Shown one piece after another: positions 21,432-31,130 of a stretch of DNA of 64,000 nucleotides (within the stretch, counting starts at the first letter, position 1; the number at the start of each line of letters is the position of its first letter). The notes beneath the pieces are model-generated. The model saw only the letters and a list, made by a program, of their open reading frames with translations, was not told where the DNA came from and searched no databases. The DNA is from Gemmatimonadota bacterium (lineage in GTDB: Bacteria > Gemmatimonadota > Gemmatimonadetes > Gemmatimonadales > GWC2-71-9), in assembly GCA_016720805.1 (NCBI GenBank), contig JADKJZ010000015.1, positions 102,501 through 166,500 on the forward strand, in the 5' to 3' direction. The translations under genes and the position numbers were made by a program.

Positions 21432-22204
21432 CCCAACGCATTCATCTGTCAGCGATCATCGACCCGGCCGCGACGATCGGGGACAACGTCGAGATCGGGC
21501 CCTTCGCGATCATCGGACCCAACGTCACCGTGGGCGACGGCTGTCGCCTCGGCGCGCGGGTCACGCTGGAGCGCAACGTCCTGCTCGGCGAGGGGATCCA
21601 GATCGGCACGGGCGCCGTGCTCGGCAGCCCGCCCCAGGACCTCAAGTACCGCGACGAGGAAACCTGGGTCGAGGTCGGCGATGGGACCATCATCCGGGAG
21701 TACTCCACGATCAATCGCGGGACGGCCGCGTCGGGCAAGACCACCGTCGGTGCACGCTGCTTCATCATGACCTACGTGCATATCGCGCACGATTGCCACA
21801 TCGGCGACGGCGTCGCGATTGCGAACGGCTCGCAGCTGGCCGGCCACGTGACGATTCAGGACCGCGCCGCCTTGTCCGGACTCGTGGCGGTACACCAGTT
21901 CACGACCATCGGGGCACATTGCTTCATCGGCGGGGCCACCCGCGTGAGCCAGGATATTCCGCCGTACGTCAAGGCGGTTGGCAATCCGGTGGAACTCTAC
22001 GGCCTGAACTCGATCGGATTGCAGCGCTCCGGCTTCCCGCCCGAAACGATTGCGGCACTCAAGCGCGCCTATCGGCTCTTCTTCAACTCCGACTTCAATC
22101 TTGGCCAGGCGCTCGATCGCGCGCGCACCGAACTGCCCGCCATTCCTGAAGTGGAGCGCTTCGTCGAGTTCGTCTCCTCTTCGCAGCGCGGCGTCCCGGC
22201 ATGA
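21428..22204 (+). CDS. lpxA: UDP-N-acetylglucosamine O-acyltransferase LpxA
   Basis: 258 aa from a GTG overlapping the previous stop. Hexapeptide repeats form the left-handed beta helix (IIDPAATIGDNVEIGPFAIIGP), and MTYVHIAHDCHIGD carries the catalytic His. The C-terminal helical part is GLNSIGLQRSGFPPETI. LpxA starts lipid A synthesis by moving a hydroxyacyl chain onto UDP-GlcNAc. Directly follows lpxC-fabZ, as in many diderms with the fusion. Confidence 0.96.
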   Translation: MTQRIHLSAIIDPAATIGDNVEIGPFAIIGPNVTVGDGCRLGARVTLERNVLLGEGIQIGTGAVLGSPPQDLKYRDEETWVEVGDGTIIREYSTINRGTAASGKTTVGARCFIMTYVHIAHDCHIGDGVAIANGSQLAGHVTIQDRAALSGLVAVHQFTTIGAHCFIGGATRVSQDIPPYVKAVGNPVELYGLNSIGLQRSGFPPETIAALKRAYRLFFNSDFNLGQALDRARTELPAIPEVERFVEFVSSSQRGVPA

Positions 22205-23178
22205 GTTCCCCGATCCCGGTCGGCGTGGTCGGCGTCGGAGCGCTCGGTCGGCACCACGCCCGCCACTACGCCAAGATGCACGGCGCGGAGTTGGTTGGTG
22301 TGTACGATGCGGACCCGGCGCGCGCCGCCCTGGTGGCGGCCGAGGTCGGCTGCCGCGCCTTTCCGGTGATGGCCGAATTGCTGTCCGAAGTCCGAGCCGT
22401 CTCCGTCGCGGTCCCGACCTCATACCACCATCAGGTCGGGCTCGAGTGTCTCGGGCGCGGTGTGGCCGTGCTGATGGAGAAGCCGATCGCGGTCACGCTG
22501 GAAGAGGCCGACGCGCTCCTGACCGAAGCGACCCGCCAGGGCGTCGTGCTGGCGGTGGGACATGTCGAGCGGTTCAACCGCGCGGTCCGGGCAGCCCAAA
22601 CGGTCATGGAGCGACCGATCTTCATCGAAGGGATTCGATTGGCGCCATTCCAGCCGCGCGGGACGGATGTCGCCGTGGTGCTCGACCTGATGATCCACGA
22701 CCTGGACCTCGCGAACCACCTGGTCGGTGGTGCGCCGACGCAGGATGTCCGAGCCAACGGCGTCTCGATCCTCTCCCCGCACCTCGACATGGTGAACGCC
22801 CGCGTCGAGTTCCTCGGAGGGGTCGTGGCCTCGATGACGGCGTCACGGGTGGCACGCGATCGGGTGCGTCGACTGCGTGTCTTCCAGCCCTCGGGCTACA
22901 TCTCGATCGACCTGGCCGAGGGCAGCGGCACCTTCATGCGACTGCGTGATGGCTGGCGCCCCGGGATCGGTAGCAGCATCGAGGAAATCGTCGAAACGAT
23001 CCCCTTGACGGCACCAGAGGCGGATGCGCTCGGCCTTGAACTTGCGGCCTTCGTGGCCGCCGTGCGCGGCGAGCGTGCCGCCATCGTGACGGGCGTGGAA
23101 GGGCGGGCTGCCCTCGCGCTCGCGCTGGAGGTGACGGCGGCCGTCCAGCGCTCCCCCCAGCCTGCGCTGGGGCGATGA
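22201..23178 (+). CDS. Gfo/Idh/MocA-family oxidoreductase
   Basis: 325 aa. The N-terminal Rossmann fold GVVGVGALGRHHARHYA (residues ~7-23) binds NAD(P), and MEKPIAVTLEEAD is the family's EKP motif. The C-terminal part holds the substrate domain. Genes of this family often sit between lpxA and lpxB; their substrate is usually unproven. A GnnA-like UDP-GlcNAc 3-dehydrogenase role is conceivable, but its aminotransferase partner GnnB is not seen here. Four-base overlaps on both sides suggest co-translation with the lipid A genes. Confidence 0.88.
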   Translation: MSSPIPVGVVGVGALGRHHARHYAKMHGAELVGVYDADPARAALVAAEVGCRAFPVMAELLSEVRAVSVAVPTSYHHQVGLECLGRGVAVLMEKPIAVTLEEADALLTEATRQGVVLAVGHVERFNRAVRAAQTVMERPIFIEGIRLAPFQPRGTDVAVVLDLMIHDLDLANHLVGGAPTQDVRANGVSILSPHLDMVNARVEFLGGVVASMTASRVARDRVRRLRVFQPSGYISIDLAEGSGTFMRLRDGWRPGIGSSIEEIVETIPLTAPEADALGLELAAFVAAVRGERAAIVTGVEGRAALALALEVTAAVQRSPQPALGR

Positions 23179-24287
23179 CCCCCCGGATCCTGATCACCGC
23201 CGGAGAGCCCTCCGGCGACTTGCACGCCGCCCGGATCGTCGCGGCGTTGCGCGCCCGAATGCCGGAGGCGGTCATCGAGGCGGTCGGGGGTCCGCTGATG
23301 GAGAAGGCGGGCGCGGTCCTGCGACGATCGATCGACGGGCTGGCCGCGATGGGGTTGGTCGAGATCCTCGACAAGCTTCCTGCCCACATTCGCCTCCTCC
23401 GCATGCTGACCGCCGATTTCCGCGCCGGTCGCTACGATCTCCTGATCACCGTCGATTACCCGGGCTTTCATCTTCGCCTCGCCGAGTCCGCCAAGCGCCA
23501 CGGCGTGCCGGTGCTCTGGTATATCGCGCCACAACTCTGGGCCTGGCGACCGCAGCGTGCGGCGCGTCTCGCTCGCGCCGTGGACCGACTCGCGGTGATC
23601 CTGCCGTTCGAGGAGGCGTTCTTCGATGCCGCAGGCGTCGAGGCAACCTACGTCGGGCATCCGCTGGCCGATCGCGAGGCGCCGTTGACGCGAGGTGTCG
23701 CCCGTGCGCACTTCGGGCTTCCTGAGGGTGCCCGCACGCTGGCCCTCTTTCCCGGGTCGCGCGCAGGTGAGATCAGCCGCCTCTGGCCGGCGTACCGCGA
23801 TGCCGCGCGTCAGCTCCTCGCGAGTGGTGCGTGCCACGAAGTGCTAGTGGCGGCCACGGAATGGGGCGACTATCCCGGGGCCGAGGGGATGCACCTGGTG
23901 CGCGATGACTCGTCCCGCATCCTCGCCGCGGCCGATGCCGTGCTGGCCAAGTCGGGCACCACGACGCTCGAAGCGGCGATGGCCGATGTCCCGATGGTGG
24001 TTGCCTATCGGGTGCATCCGCTGACGTATCGGCTGGCGCAGCGAATGATCACCGTCAAGTGGGTCTCGCTCGTCAACCTGATCGCCGATCGCGAGGTCGT
24101 GCCCGAGTTGCTGCAGGGCGAGGCCACCCCGGCGCGACTCGTCGCCGCGATCGCTCCGCTGCTCGATCCTGCGAGCGCGGCCTGCCGCGCCCAGCGCGCC
24201 GGGTTGGCCGAGGTGCGCGCACGGGTCGGTGGGCCGGGCGCCAATGCCCGCGTGGCCGAACTCGCCGCCGGATTGCTCGCCGCATGA
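23175..24287 (+). CDS. lpxB: Lipid-A-disaccharide synthase LpxB
   Basis: 370 aa, normal for the family. The N-terminus ILITAGEPSGDLHAARIV is diagnostic, and LWYIAPQLWAWRPQRAARL and GHPLADR are further LpxB motifs. This GT19 glycosyltransferase joins UDP-diacylglucosamine and lipid X into the disaccharide precursor at the inner membrane. Overlaps its neighbours by four bases. The pyrophosphatase that makes lipid X (LpxH, LpxI or LpxG) is not in this cluster. Confidence 0.96.
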   Translation: MTPRILITAGEPSGDLHAARIVAALRARMPEAVIEAVGGPLMEKAGAVLRRSIDGLAAMGLVEILDKLPAHIRLLRMLTADFRAGRYDLLITVDYPGFHLRLAESAKRHGVPVLWYIAPQLWAWRPQRAARLARAVDRLAVILPFEEAFFDAAGVEATYVGHPLADREAPLTRGVARAHFGLPEGARTLALFPGSRAGEISRLWPAYRDAARQLLASGACHEVLVAATEWGDYPGAEGMHLVRDDSSRILAAADAVLAKSGTTTLEAAMADVPMVVAYRVHPLTYRLAQRMITVKWVSLVNLIADREVVPELLQGEATPARLVAAIAPLLDPASAACRAQRAGLAEVRARVGGPGANARVAELAAGLLAA

Positions 24288-24916
24288 AGATCCCGATGCC
24301 GAAACTCCTGCTGCGCTGCGTCGTCGAGCCGCTGGTGTCGGCGCTCGCGGCGTCGTGGCGGATGCGCGTCCATGGCGAAGCGCGCGTGGCCGCGCTGCAG
24401 GCGAGCAACACGCCGGTCGTCTTCCTGTTGTGGCATGAGACGTTGCTGCCGCTGCTCTGGTGGCAGCGCCGCCGGGGCATCGGCATCGTGGTCAGTCAGG
24501 GGCGGGACGGGCAGGTGCTCGCCGACTACGCGACGCGCCTTGGCTACCGCTGCATTCCCGGCTCCTCCTCGCGCGGTGCCGTGCGGGCCTTCCTCAAGGC
24601 GGTGCGACTCCTCGACGAGTCGGTCTCCGTTGCATTCGCGACCGACGGCCCTCGGGGGCCCAGGCGGGTGGTGAAGCCCGGCGTGGTGCGCGCGGCCCAG
24701 CGCGCGGGCGCACCGATTGTTCCGCTGCACGCCGTGGTCCGCTCGGGATGGCATTCGCACTCGTGGGATCGAACCGTCGTGCCGAAGCCGTTCACCCGCG
24801 TCGATGTCGGCTATGGCGAACCGTTCACGATCGCGGCTGGCGAGGAAGGACTCGGGGCAGGGGTGGTCCGCGCCGCTGCCGCGCTCGAGGCGTTGGAACG
24901 CGAGATGGTGGCCTGA
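24284..24916 (+). CDS. DUF374 lysophospholipid acyltransferase-family protein
   Basis: 210 aa. An N-terminal membrane-proximal helix is followed by VVFLLWHETLLPLLWW (the H-x4 region), SQGRDGQVLA, and FATDGPRGPRRVVKPGV, typical of DUF374 proteins related to LpxL-like acyltransferases. These are commonly encoded beside kdtA or lpxK and presumed to add an acyl chain in lipid A or phospholipid synthesis. The ATG at 24284 overlaps the lpxB stop. Function is inferred from family and context only. Confidence 0.85.
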   Translation: MKIPMPKLLLRCVVEPLVSALAASWRMRVHGEARVAALQASNTPVVFLLWHETLLPLLWWQRRRGIGIVVSQGRDGQVLADYATRLGYRCIPGSSSRGAVRAFLKAVRLLDESVSVAFATDGPRGPRRVVKPGVVRAAQRAGAPIVPLHAVVRSGWHSHSWDRTVVPKPFTRVDVGYGEPFTIAAGEEGLGAGVVRAAAALEALEREMVA

Positions 24917-25953
24917 TGACGACGCGCAAGCGCGATGGCCACCGGATGGTGCGGTGGTTATGGACGGCCCGTTCCCTCGGGGCGAGCAGCGCGCGCGCGG
25001 CGCTCGTGCCGGCCAGCGGACTCTGGCAGGCCGGGATGGCGGTGCGGGAGCTCTGCTATGCCCGTGGATGGCTGGCGCAGCACGCCCTCCCGTTGCCGAG
25101 CGTGGCGATCGGGAATCTCTCGGTCGGCGGTTCGGGGAAGACGCCGCTGGCGGGATGGGTCGCCTCTCACTATGTCTCAAGGGGTCACCGGCCCGGGATC
25201 CTGCTCCGAGGCGTCGGTGGCGACGAGGCCTTGGTGCATCGCGAGGCGGTTCCCGAAGCGATTGTGGTGGCCAACCCCGATCGCGTGGCGGGCGCAGCGA
25301 TGGCCCTGGCGGCCGGGGCCGATGTGCTGGTGCTGGATGACGCCTTCCAGCGACTCGACGTCTTGCGCGATCTCAACCTCTGCCTGGTGAGCGCCGAGAC
25401 GAGTCGCGCGGTGCCGTGGCGACTCCCGGCTGGGCCGTGGCGCGAGGGGTTTGGCGCCCTGGCCCGCGCCGACGGGTTGATCATCACCCGCAAGCGGGCC
25501 GATGCGGGCACGGCCGAGCAACTGGCGGCACGGCTTGCCCCGCGCGTCACCGGGCCGGTCGCGATCGTCCGCCTCGACCTGGCGATGCTCGAGGGATTGA
25601 CGAGTGGACAGCAACAGCCGATCGGTGTGCTCGACGGGCGGCGCGTGGTGGCCGCCAGCGCAATCGCCGATCCGGAGGCCTTCGTGACGCAGCTCAAACG
25701 CACGGGGGCGCAGGTGCAGGTGGCAACCTGGAAGGATCATCACCAGTTCCGCGACGAGGACGTCGCCTGGCTCGCCCATGCGGCGCGCCGTGCCGACCAC
25801 GTCGTGATCACGGCGAAGGATGCCGTCAAGTTGCGCGACCGTTGGCCCGCCTCCGTCCCCGAGCCGCTGGTTGCCCGGCTCGCGGTGACCTTCGAGGCGG
25901 GAGAAGTAGCATTGCGGTCCGCGCTCGACCGAGTGGTCGGGCACGACGCCTGA
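24916..25953 (+). CDS. lpxK: Tetraacyldisaccharide 4'-kinase LpxK
   Basis: 345 aa. The P-loop VAIGNLSVGGSGKTPLAGW is the LpxK-specific variant; VLVLDDAFQ is the second family motif, and WKDHHQFRDEDVAWL with VVITAKDAVKLRDRW lies near the C-terminus. It phosphorylates the lipid A disaccharide at the inner membrane. The start overlaps the preceding stop by one base. It ends the lipid A run; no kdtA follows. Confidence 0.94.
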   Translation: MTTRKRDGHRMVRWLWTARSLGASSARAALVPASGLWQAGMAVRELCYARGWLAQHALPLPSVAIGNLSVGGSGKTPLAGWVASHYVSRGHRPGILLRGVGGDEALVHREAVPEAIVVANPDRVAGAAMALAAGADVLVLDDAFQRLDVLRDLNLCLVSAETSRAVPWRLPAGPWREGFGALARADGLIITRKRADAGTAEQLAARLAPRVTGPVAIVRLDLAMLEGLTSGQQQPIGVLDGRRVVAASAIADPEAFVTQLKRTGAQVQVATWKDHHQFRDEDVAWLAHAARRADHVVITAKDAVKLRDRWPASVPEPLVARLAVTFEAGEVALRSALDRVVGHDA

Positions 25954-25995
25954 CCACCGAACCCTGAGGTCCCTCGCGGACCGGAGTCTGACATC

Positions 25996-27305
<1,310 letters not shown>

Positions 27306-27306
<1 letters not shown>

Positions 27307-27779
27307 TGAAGTGGACCCTCGTCGCGGTGGGGAAGCTGCGACCCGCCCTGCGTGAGGTCTGCGACGACTACCTCCGACGCCTCGGCCGGCACCTGCCGGT
27401 CGAGGAGCGTGAAGTGCGCGAAGCGGGTCGGGCCGGATCGCCGGCCCGCCAGCGCGAGGAGGAGGGGAAGCGCCTGTTGGAGGCACTCCCCTCGTCGACC
27501 GACGTCGTGCTCCTCGATGTCGGTGGCAGTGAATGGTCCAGTGAATCGCTGGCCAGCCAACTCGAGGGCTGGCGCCTGGCCGCCCGCGATCGCGCCTTCG
27601 TGATCGGAGGCGCGGAAGGGGTTTCCGACGCCGTGCGCACCCGTGCCTCCGCGCGATGGAGCCTCGGGCCGCTGACCCTCCCGCATGAACTCGCGCGCGT
27701 CGTCGTGGTGGAGCAGCTCTACCGCGCGGGGACGATCTTGCGTGGCGAGCCCTATCACCGTGGTGAGCGCGACACGTGA
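27306..27779 (+). CDS. rlmH: 23S rRNA (pseudouridine1915-N3)-methyltransferase RlmH
   Basis: 157 aa, typical for RlmH. SPOUT-fold signatures are FVIGGAEGVSDAVR (the AdoMet knot) and LGPLTLPHELARVVVVEQLYRA, ending in GEPYHRG. It methylates pseudouridine 1915 in helix 69 of 23S rRNA on assembled ribosomes. It starts on the last base of the glutamate dehydrogenase stop and is overlapped by bshC. Confidence 0.95.
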
Positions 27780-29275
27780 CCGACGACCTGCGACTCATCG
27801 GCGGGGCACCCGGACCGATTCCGGCGCCCGTTCCAACGACCATCCCCTGGGATCGGACATTGGATGGGGCGATCGTGTCGTGCGCCGAGCGCGACTCGCT
27901 GCTCGCGCGGTTGCATCAGCCCGGTGCCATGGTGGTGACCACGGGGCAGCAACCTGGGCTCTTCACCGGTCCGATCTACACCATCCACAAGGCCCTCGCG
28001 GCCGCCTCGTTGGCGCGTCGACTCGAGGCGGTCTGGCAGCGACCCGTGGTGCCGCTCTTCTGGCTCGCGGGGGACGACCACGATCATCGCGAGGCCAGCA
28101 GCGCGGCGTGGCTCGATGCACAGGGACGGCTCGACCGCTGGGGGCTCCCGGAGCGTACAGCCGATGCCGTGCAGCATCCGATGTCGCGCGAGCCGTTCCC
28201 GGAAAGCATCGCGGAGGGACTCGACCGACTCACGCGGACCTTGCCACCAGGGCCCGACACCGATGCCACGATGGCGTGGCTCGAGCGGCATTACGTCGCT
28301 GGGGCAACAATCCACGCTGCCTACGCCGGCGCCCTCGCCGAACTGCTCGGCCCCTACGGTGTGGCCTGTCTCGATGCCACGCACGCAACGGTCAAGCTGG
28401 CGCAGCGGGCCGTGCTCGCCCAGGCGCTCCGCGAGGCCACCGCCCTCGATGCGGTCCTGGCGGCACTCCCCGACGCCGGGACCGGCATCCGTGCGGGTGA
28501 GGGCGCCACCCTGGTCTTCCTCGAGACAGCCGCGGGACGCGAACGACTCCTCGTGGATGGTGACGGATTCCAGGCGCGACGCAGCGGTGATCGCTTCTCC
28601 GCCTCGGAGATTGATGCGTTGCTGGCGTCGTCCCCCGAGCGCTTCTCCGCGAACGTCCTGCTGCGCCCCGTGGTGGAGCGGCGCATCCTGCCGACGGTCG
28701 CCTACGTCGCCGGGCCGGGGGAATACCGCTACCTCACGCGACAGGCTGCCGCGCTCTACCCCGCATTTGCGACGACTCCGCAAACGCCGGTGCCGCGCTG
28801 GGGTGGGACGCTGATCGAGCCATGGGTACAACGCCTGTTGGATCGGCTCGGCGTCACGGCGGAGGCGGTGCTCGCGGATGACGGCACGCTGGCGCGATCG
28901 ATTCTCCGGCGCGACCTGCCGACCGCCGTGACCGCGCAGATCGAGGCACTGCGCCAGTCGATCGCGACCGCGGAACGCGTGCTCGGCGCGGAGGGTCATC
29001 TCCTCGATCCGGTGCTTGATCGCGCCGTCGCCGGTCGGGGGCGCAAGCTCACGGCCGTCGCCGATGATTTCGAGCGACTCTTCGAGCGGCACCTCCGCAA
29101 GCGGGATGACATCGCGCACGCCCAACTGCGGCGGGTGCTCGATGCGCTCCGTCCCGGCGGGGTGCCACAGGAGCGTCACCTGACCGCGGCGACGTTCCTG
29201 GCACGCTACGGCCGGAGCTGGCTGGACCGGATCGTGGCCGCTACCGATGCGTGGGCTGCGGAGTGGTCGGCATGA
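27776..29275 (+). CDS. bshC: Putative cysteine ligase BshC (bacillithiol biosynthesis)
   Basis: 499 aa from a GTG overlapping rlmH. VTTGQQPGLFTGPIYTIHKA and PLFWLAGDDHDHREAS are the BshC hallmark motifs, and a long C-terminal coiled coil (residues ~390-470) is also typical. BshC is thought to add cysteine to glucosaminyl-malate in bacillithiol synthesis. BshA and BshB are not in this window. The family occurs outside Firmicutes, including in Gemmatimonadota and Bacteroidetes. Confidence 0.92.
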   Translation: MTDDLRLIGGAPGPIPAPVPTTIPWDRTLDGAIVSCAERDSLLARLHQPGAMVVTTGQQPGLFTGPIYTIHKALAAASLARRLEAVWQRPVVPLFWLAGDDHDHREASSAAWLDAQGRLDRWGLPERTADAVQHPMSREPFPESIAEGLDRLTRTLPPGPDTDATMAWLERHYVAGATIHAAYAGALAELLGPYGVACLDATHATVKLAQRAVLAQALREATALDAVLAALPDAGTGIRAGEGATLVFLETAAGRERLLVDGDGFQARRSGDRFSASEIDALLASSPERFSANVLLRPVVERRILPTVAYVAGPGEYRYLTRQAAALYPAFATTPQTPVPRWGGTLIEPWVQRLLDRLGVTAEAVLADDGTLARSILRRDLPTAVTAQIEALRQSIATAERVLGAEGHLLDPVLDRAVAGRGRKLTAVADDFERLFERHLRKRDDIAHAQLRRVLDALRPGGVPQERHLTAATFLARYGRSWLDRIVAATDAWAAEWSA

Positions 29276-29565
29276 GCCTCATCTCGGTCGTCCTCATCGT
29301 AGCGCTGTGCATTCCGATCGTCGCACTGATCGTCGACTCGCCGATCGGCCGCGCACTCGGTCGCCGGCTTGAGCGTGAACCGACCCCAGGCACGCGCCGA
29401 GACGCAGTCATCGGCGAGTTGACCAAGCGCCTCGACCTGCTCGAAGGTGACGTCGAGATCCTGCAGCACACGGTCAACGAGCTGCGCGACGAGAATCAAT
29501 TCCTCCAGCGCCTGCTGGATGACGGCGGGCGGCCGCCGCGATCCTTGCCGCCCGAGGAGCGGTGA
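29272..29565 (+). CDS. Small membrane-anchored coiled-coil protein, unknown function
   Basis: 97 aa. One N-terminal transmembrane segment (ISVVLIVALCIPIVALIVDS, residues ~3-22) is followed by a basic linker and a heptad-rich helix (~40-80, ELTKRLDLLEGDVEILQHTV), giving a PspB-like outline, though I cannot assign that family. The ATG at 29272 overlaps the bshC stop and precedes the membrane segment exactly. murJ starts four bases before its end, so it is co-translated with a cell-wall lipid flippase gene. Confidence 0.75.
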   Translation: MSLISVVLIVALCIPIVALIVDSPIGRALGRRLEREPTPGTRRDAVIGELTKRLDLLEGDVEILQHTVNELRDENQFLQRLLDDGGRPPRSLPPEER

Positions 29566-31130
29566 CCCAGCGCAATCGCGGGTCGGTGCTGGTCGGCGCG
29601 GGGATCCTCCTCTCGCGGATCTCCGGGTTGGTGCGCCAGAAGGTGATGTCCCATTACTTCGGCCTCTCCGACACGGCCGACGTGTTCTACGCCGCCTTCC
29701 GGGTTCCCAACTTCCTGCAGAATCTGTTCGGCGAAGGGGCCCTCTCCGCCTCCTTCATTCCGAGCTACTCACGGCTGCTCGGCGAAGGCCGCGAGGACGA
29801 GGCTCGCCGGCTGGCCGGCGCGGTCCTCAGCCTGCTGACTCTGGTGGTCGCCGTCATCGTGCTCGGCGGCGTCCTCGGCGCGCCCGCTCTCGTGGCGCTC
29901 CTGGCCCCGGAATGGACGGGCGAGAAGCAGGCGCTGATGGAACGCCTCATCCGGATCCTCTTTCCGGGTGCCGGACTCCTGGTGCTCTCGGCGTGGTGCC
30001 TCGGGGTGCTGAACTCGCATCGCCGATTCCTGCTCTCCTACGCGGCGCCCGTCGTGTGGAACATCGCCATCATCGTGGCCGTGCTGATCGCCGGGCCTCG
30101 CGGGGGGATGGACCACGTCGCGGTCTGGGCGGCATGGGGGTCGGTCGCCGGGTCACTGCTGCAGGTTGCGGTCCAGTGGCCGATGGTCCGCCACGTCGGC
30201 GGGGCGATCAGGTTCCGTGGATGGGGAGGCGTCCCCGAGGTTGGTGTCGTCGTCGCCACCTTCCTGCCAGCCTTGCTCTCGCGCGGCGCACTCCAGTTCG
30301 TGGCGTTCGTGGACATCTACCTTGCCGGCCTGTTGGGGGAGGGGGCGGTCGCCGTCCTCACGTCGGCGCAGGTCCTGTACACCCTCCCCGTCTCGCTCTT
30401 CGGCATGTCGATCTCGGCCGCAGAACTCCCGGAAATGTCACGGGAGCGTGGTGACACTGACGCCATCGCCGGGTCGCTTCGGGTGCGACTCGACGCCGCG
30501 ACGCAACGGCTCGCCTTCTACATCGTTCCCTCGGCGGTCGCGTTCCTCTTCCTGGGCGGGGTGCTCGCCGCGGCGATCTACCAAGGTGGCAAGTTCACCG
30601 CCGACGACTCGCAATACGTCTGGGTCGTGCTGGCCGGCTCGGCCACCGGACTGCTCGCGTCGACGCTCGCACGGCTCTACGCCTCCGCCTTCTATTCCCT
30701 TCGCGACACTCGCACGCCCCTTCGAGCGGCCCTCATCCGCGTCGGGCTCGCCAGTGGACTGGGCGCGATTGCGGCTCTCCTGGTGCCCGGGTGGCTGGGC
30801 ATCGACGAGAAATGGGGCGTGGTCGGGCTCACCTTCACGGCCGGGCTCTCGGGGCACGTCGAGTTCATGATGCTTCGCCGCGGCCTCTGCCGCCGGATCG
30901 GGCGCTTCTCGTTGCCGCAGACCGAACTGGCCAAGCTCTGGGGCGCGGCCCTGCTCGCCGGCGTCGTCGCGACGGGCGGTCGCCTGCTGCTTGGCCACCT
31001 CGCGCCGTTGCCGATGGCCGCCGTGGTGGTGCCGCTCTTCTGTGCGACCTATCTGGCGGCGACCCACACCATGGACATCCCGGAAGCGGCGGTCTTGACC
31101 TCGCGCCTGGTGCGTCGCGTCCGCCGATGA
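29562..31130 (+). CDS. murJ: Lipid II flippase MurJ
   Basis: 522 aa from a GTG. About 14 membrane segments; the N-terminus SVLVGAGILLSRISGLVRQ and FRVPNFLQNLFGEGALSASFIPSY match the MurJ/MviN family. It moves lipid II across the inner membrane for peptidoglycan synthesis. It overlaps the small coiled-coil gene upstream and uvrC downstream by four bases each. Confidence 0.95.
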   Translation: MTQRNRGSVLVGAGILLSRISGLVRQKVMSHYFGLSDTADVFYAAFRVPNFLQNLFGEGALSASFIPSYSRLLGEGREDEARRLAGAVLSLLTLVVAVIVLGGVLGAPALVALLAPEWTGEKQALMERLIRILFPGAGLLVLSAWCLGVLNSHRRFLLSYAAPVVWNIAIIVAVLIAGPRGGMDHVAVWAAWGSVAGSLLQVAVQWPMVRHVGGAIRFRGWGGVPEVGVVVATFLPALLSRGALQFVAFVDIYLAGLLGEGAVAVLTSAQVLYTLPVSLFGMSISAAELPEMSRERGDTDAIAGSLRVRLDAATQRLAFYIVPSAVAFLFLGGVLAAAIYQGGKFTADDSQYVWVVLAGSATGLLASTLARLYASAFYSLRDTRTPLRAALIRVGLASGLGAIAALLVPGWLGIDEKWGVVGLTFTAGLSGHVEFMMLRRGLCRRIGRFSLPQTELAKLWGAALLAGVVATGGRLLLGHLAPLPMAAVVVPLFCATYLAATHTMDIPEAAVLTSRLVRRVRR

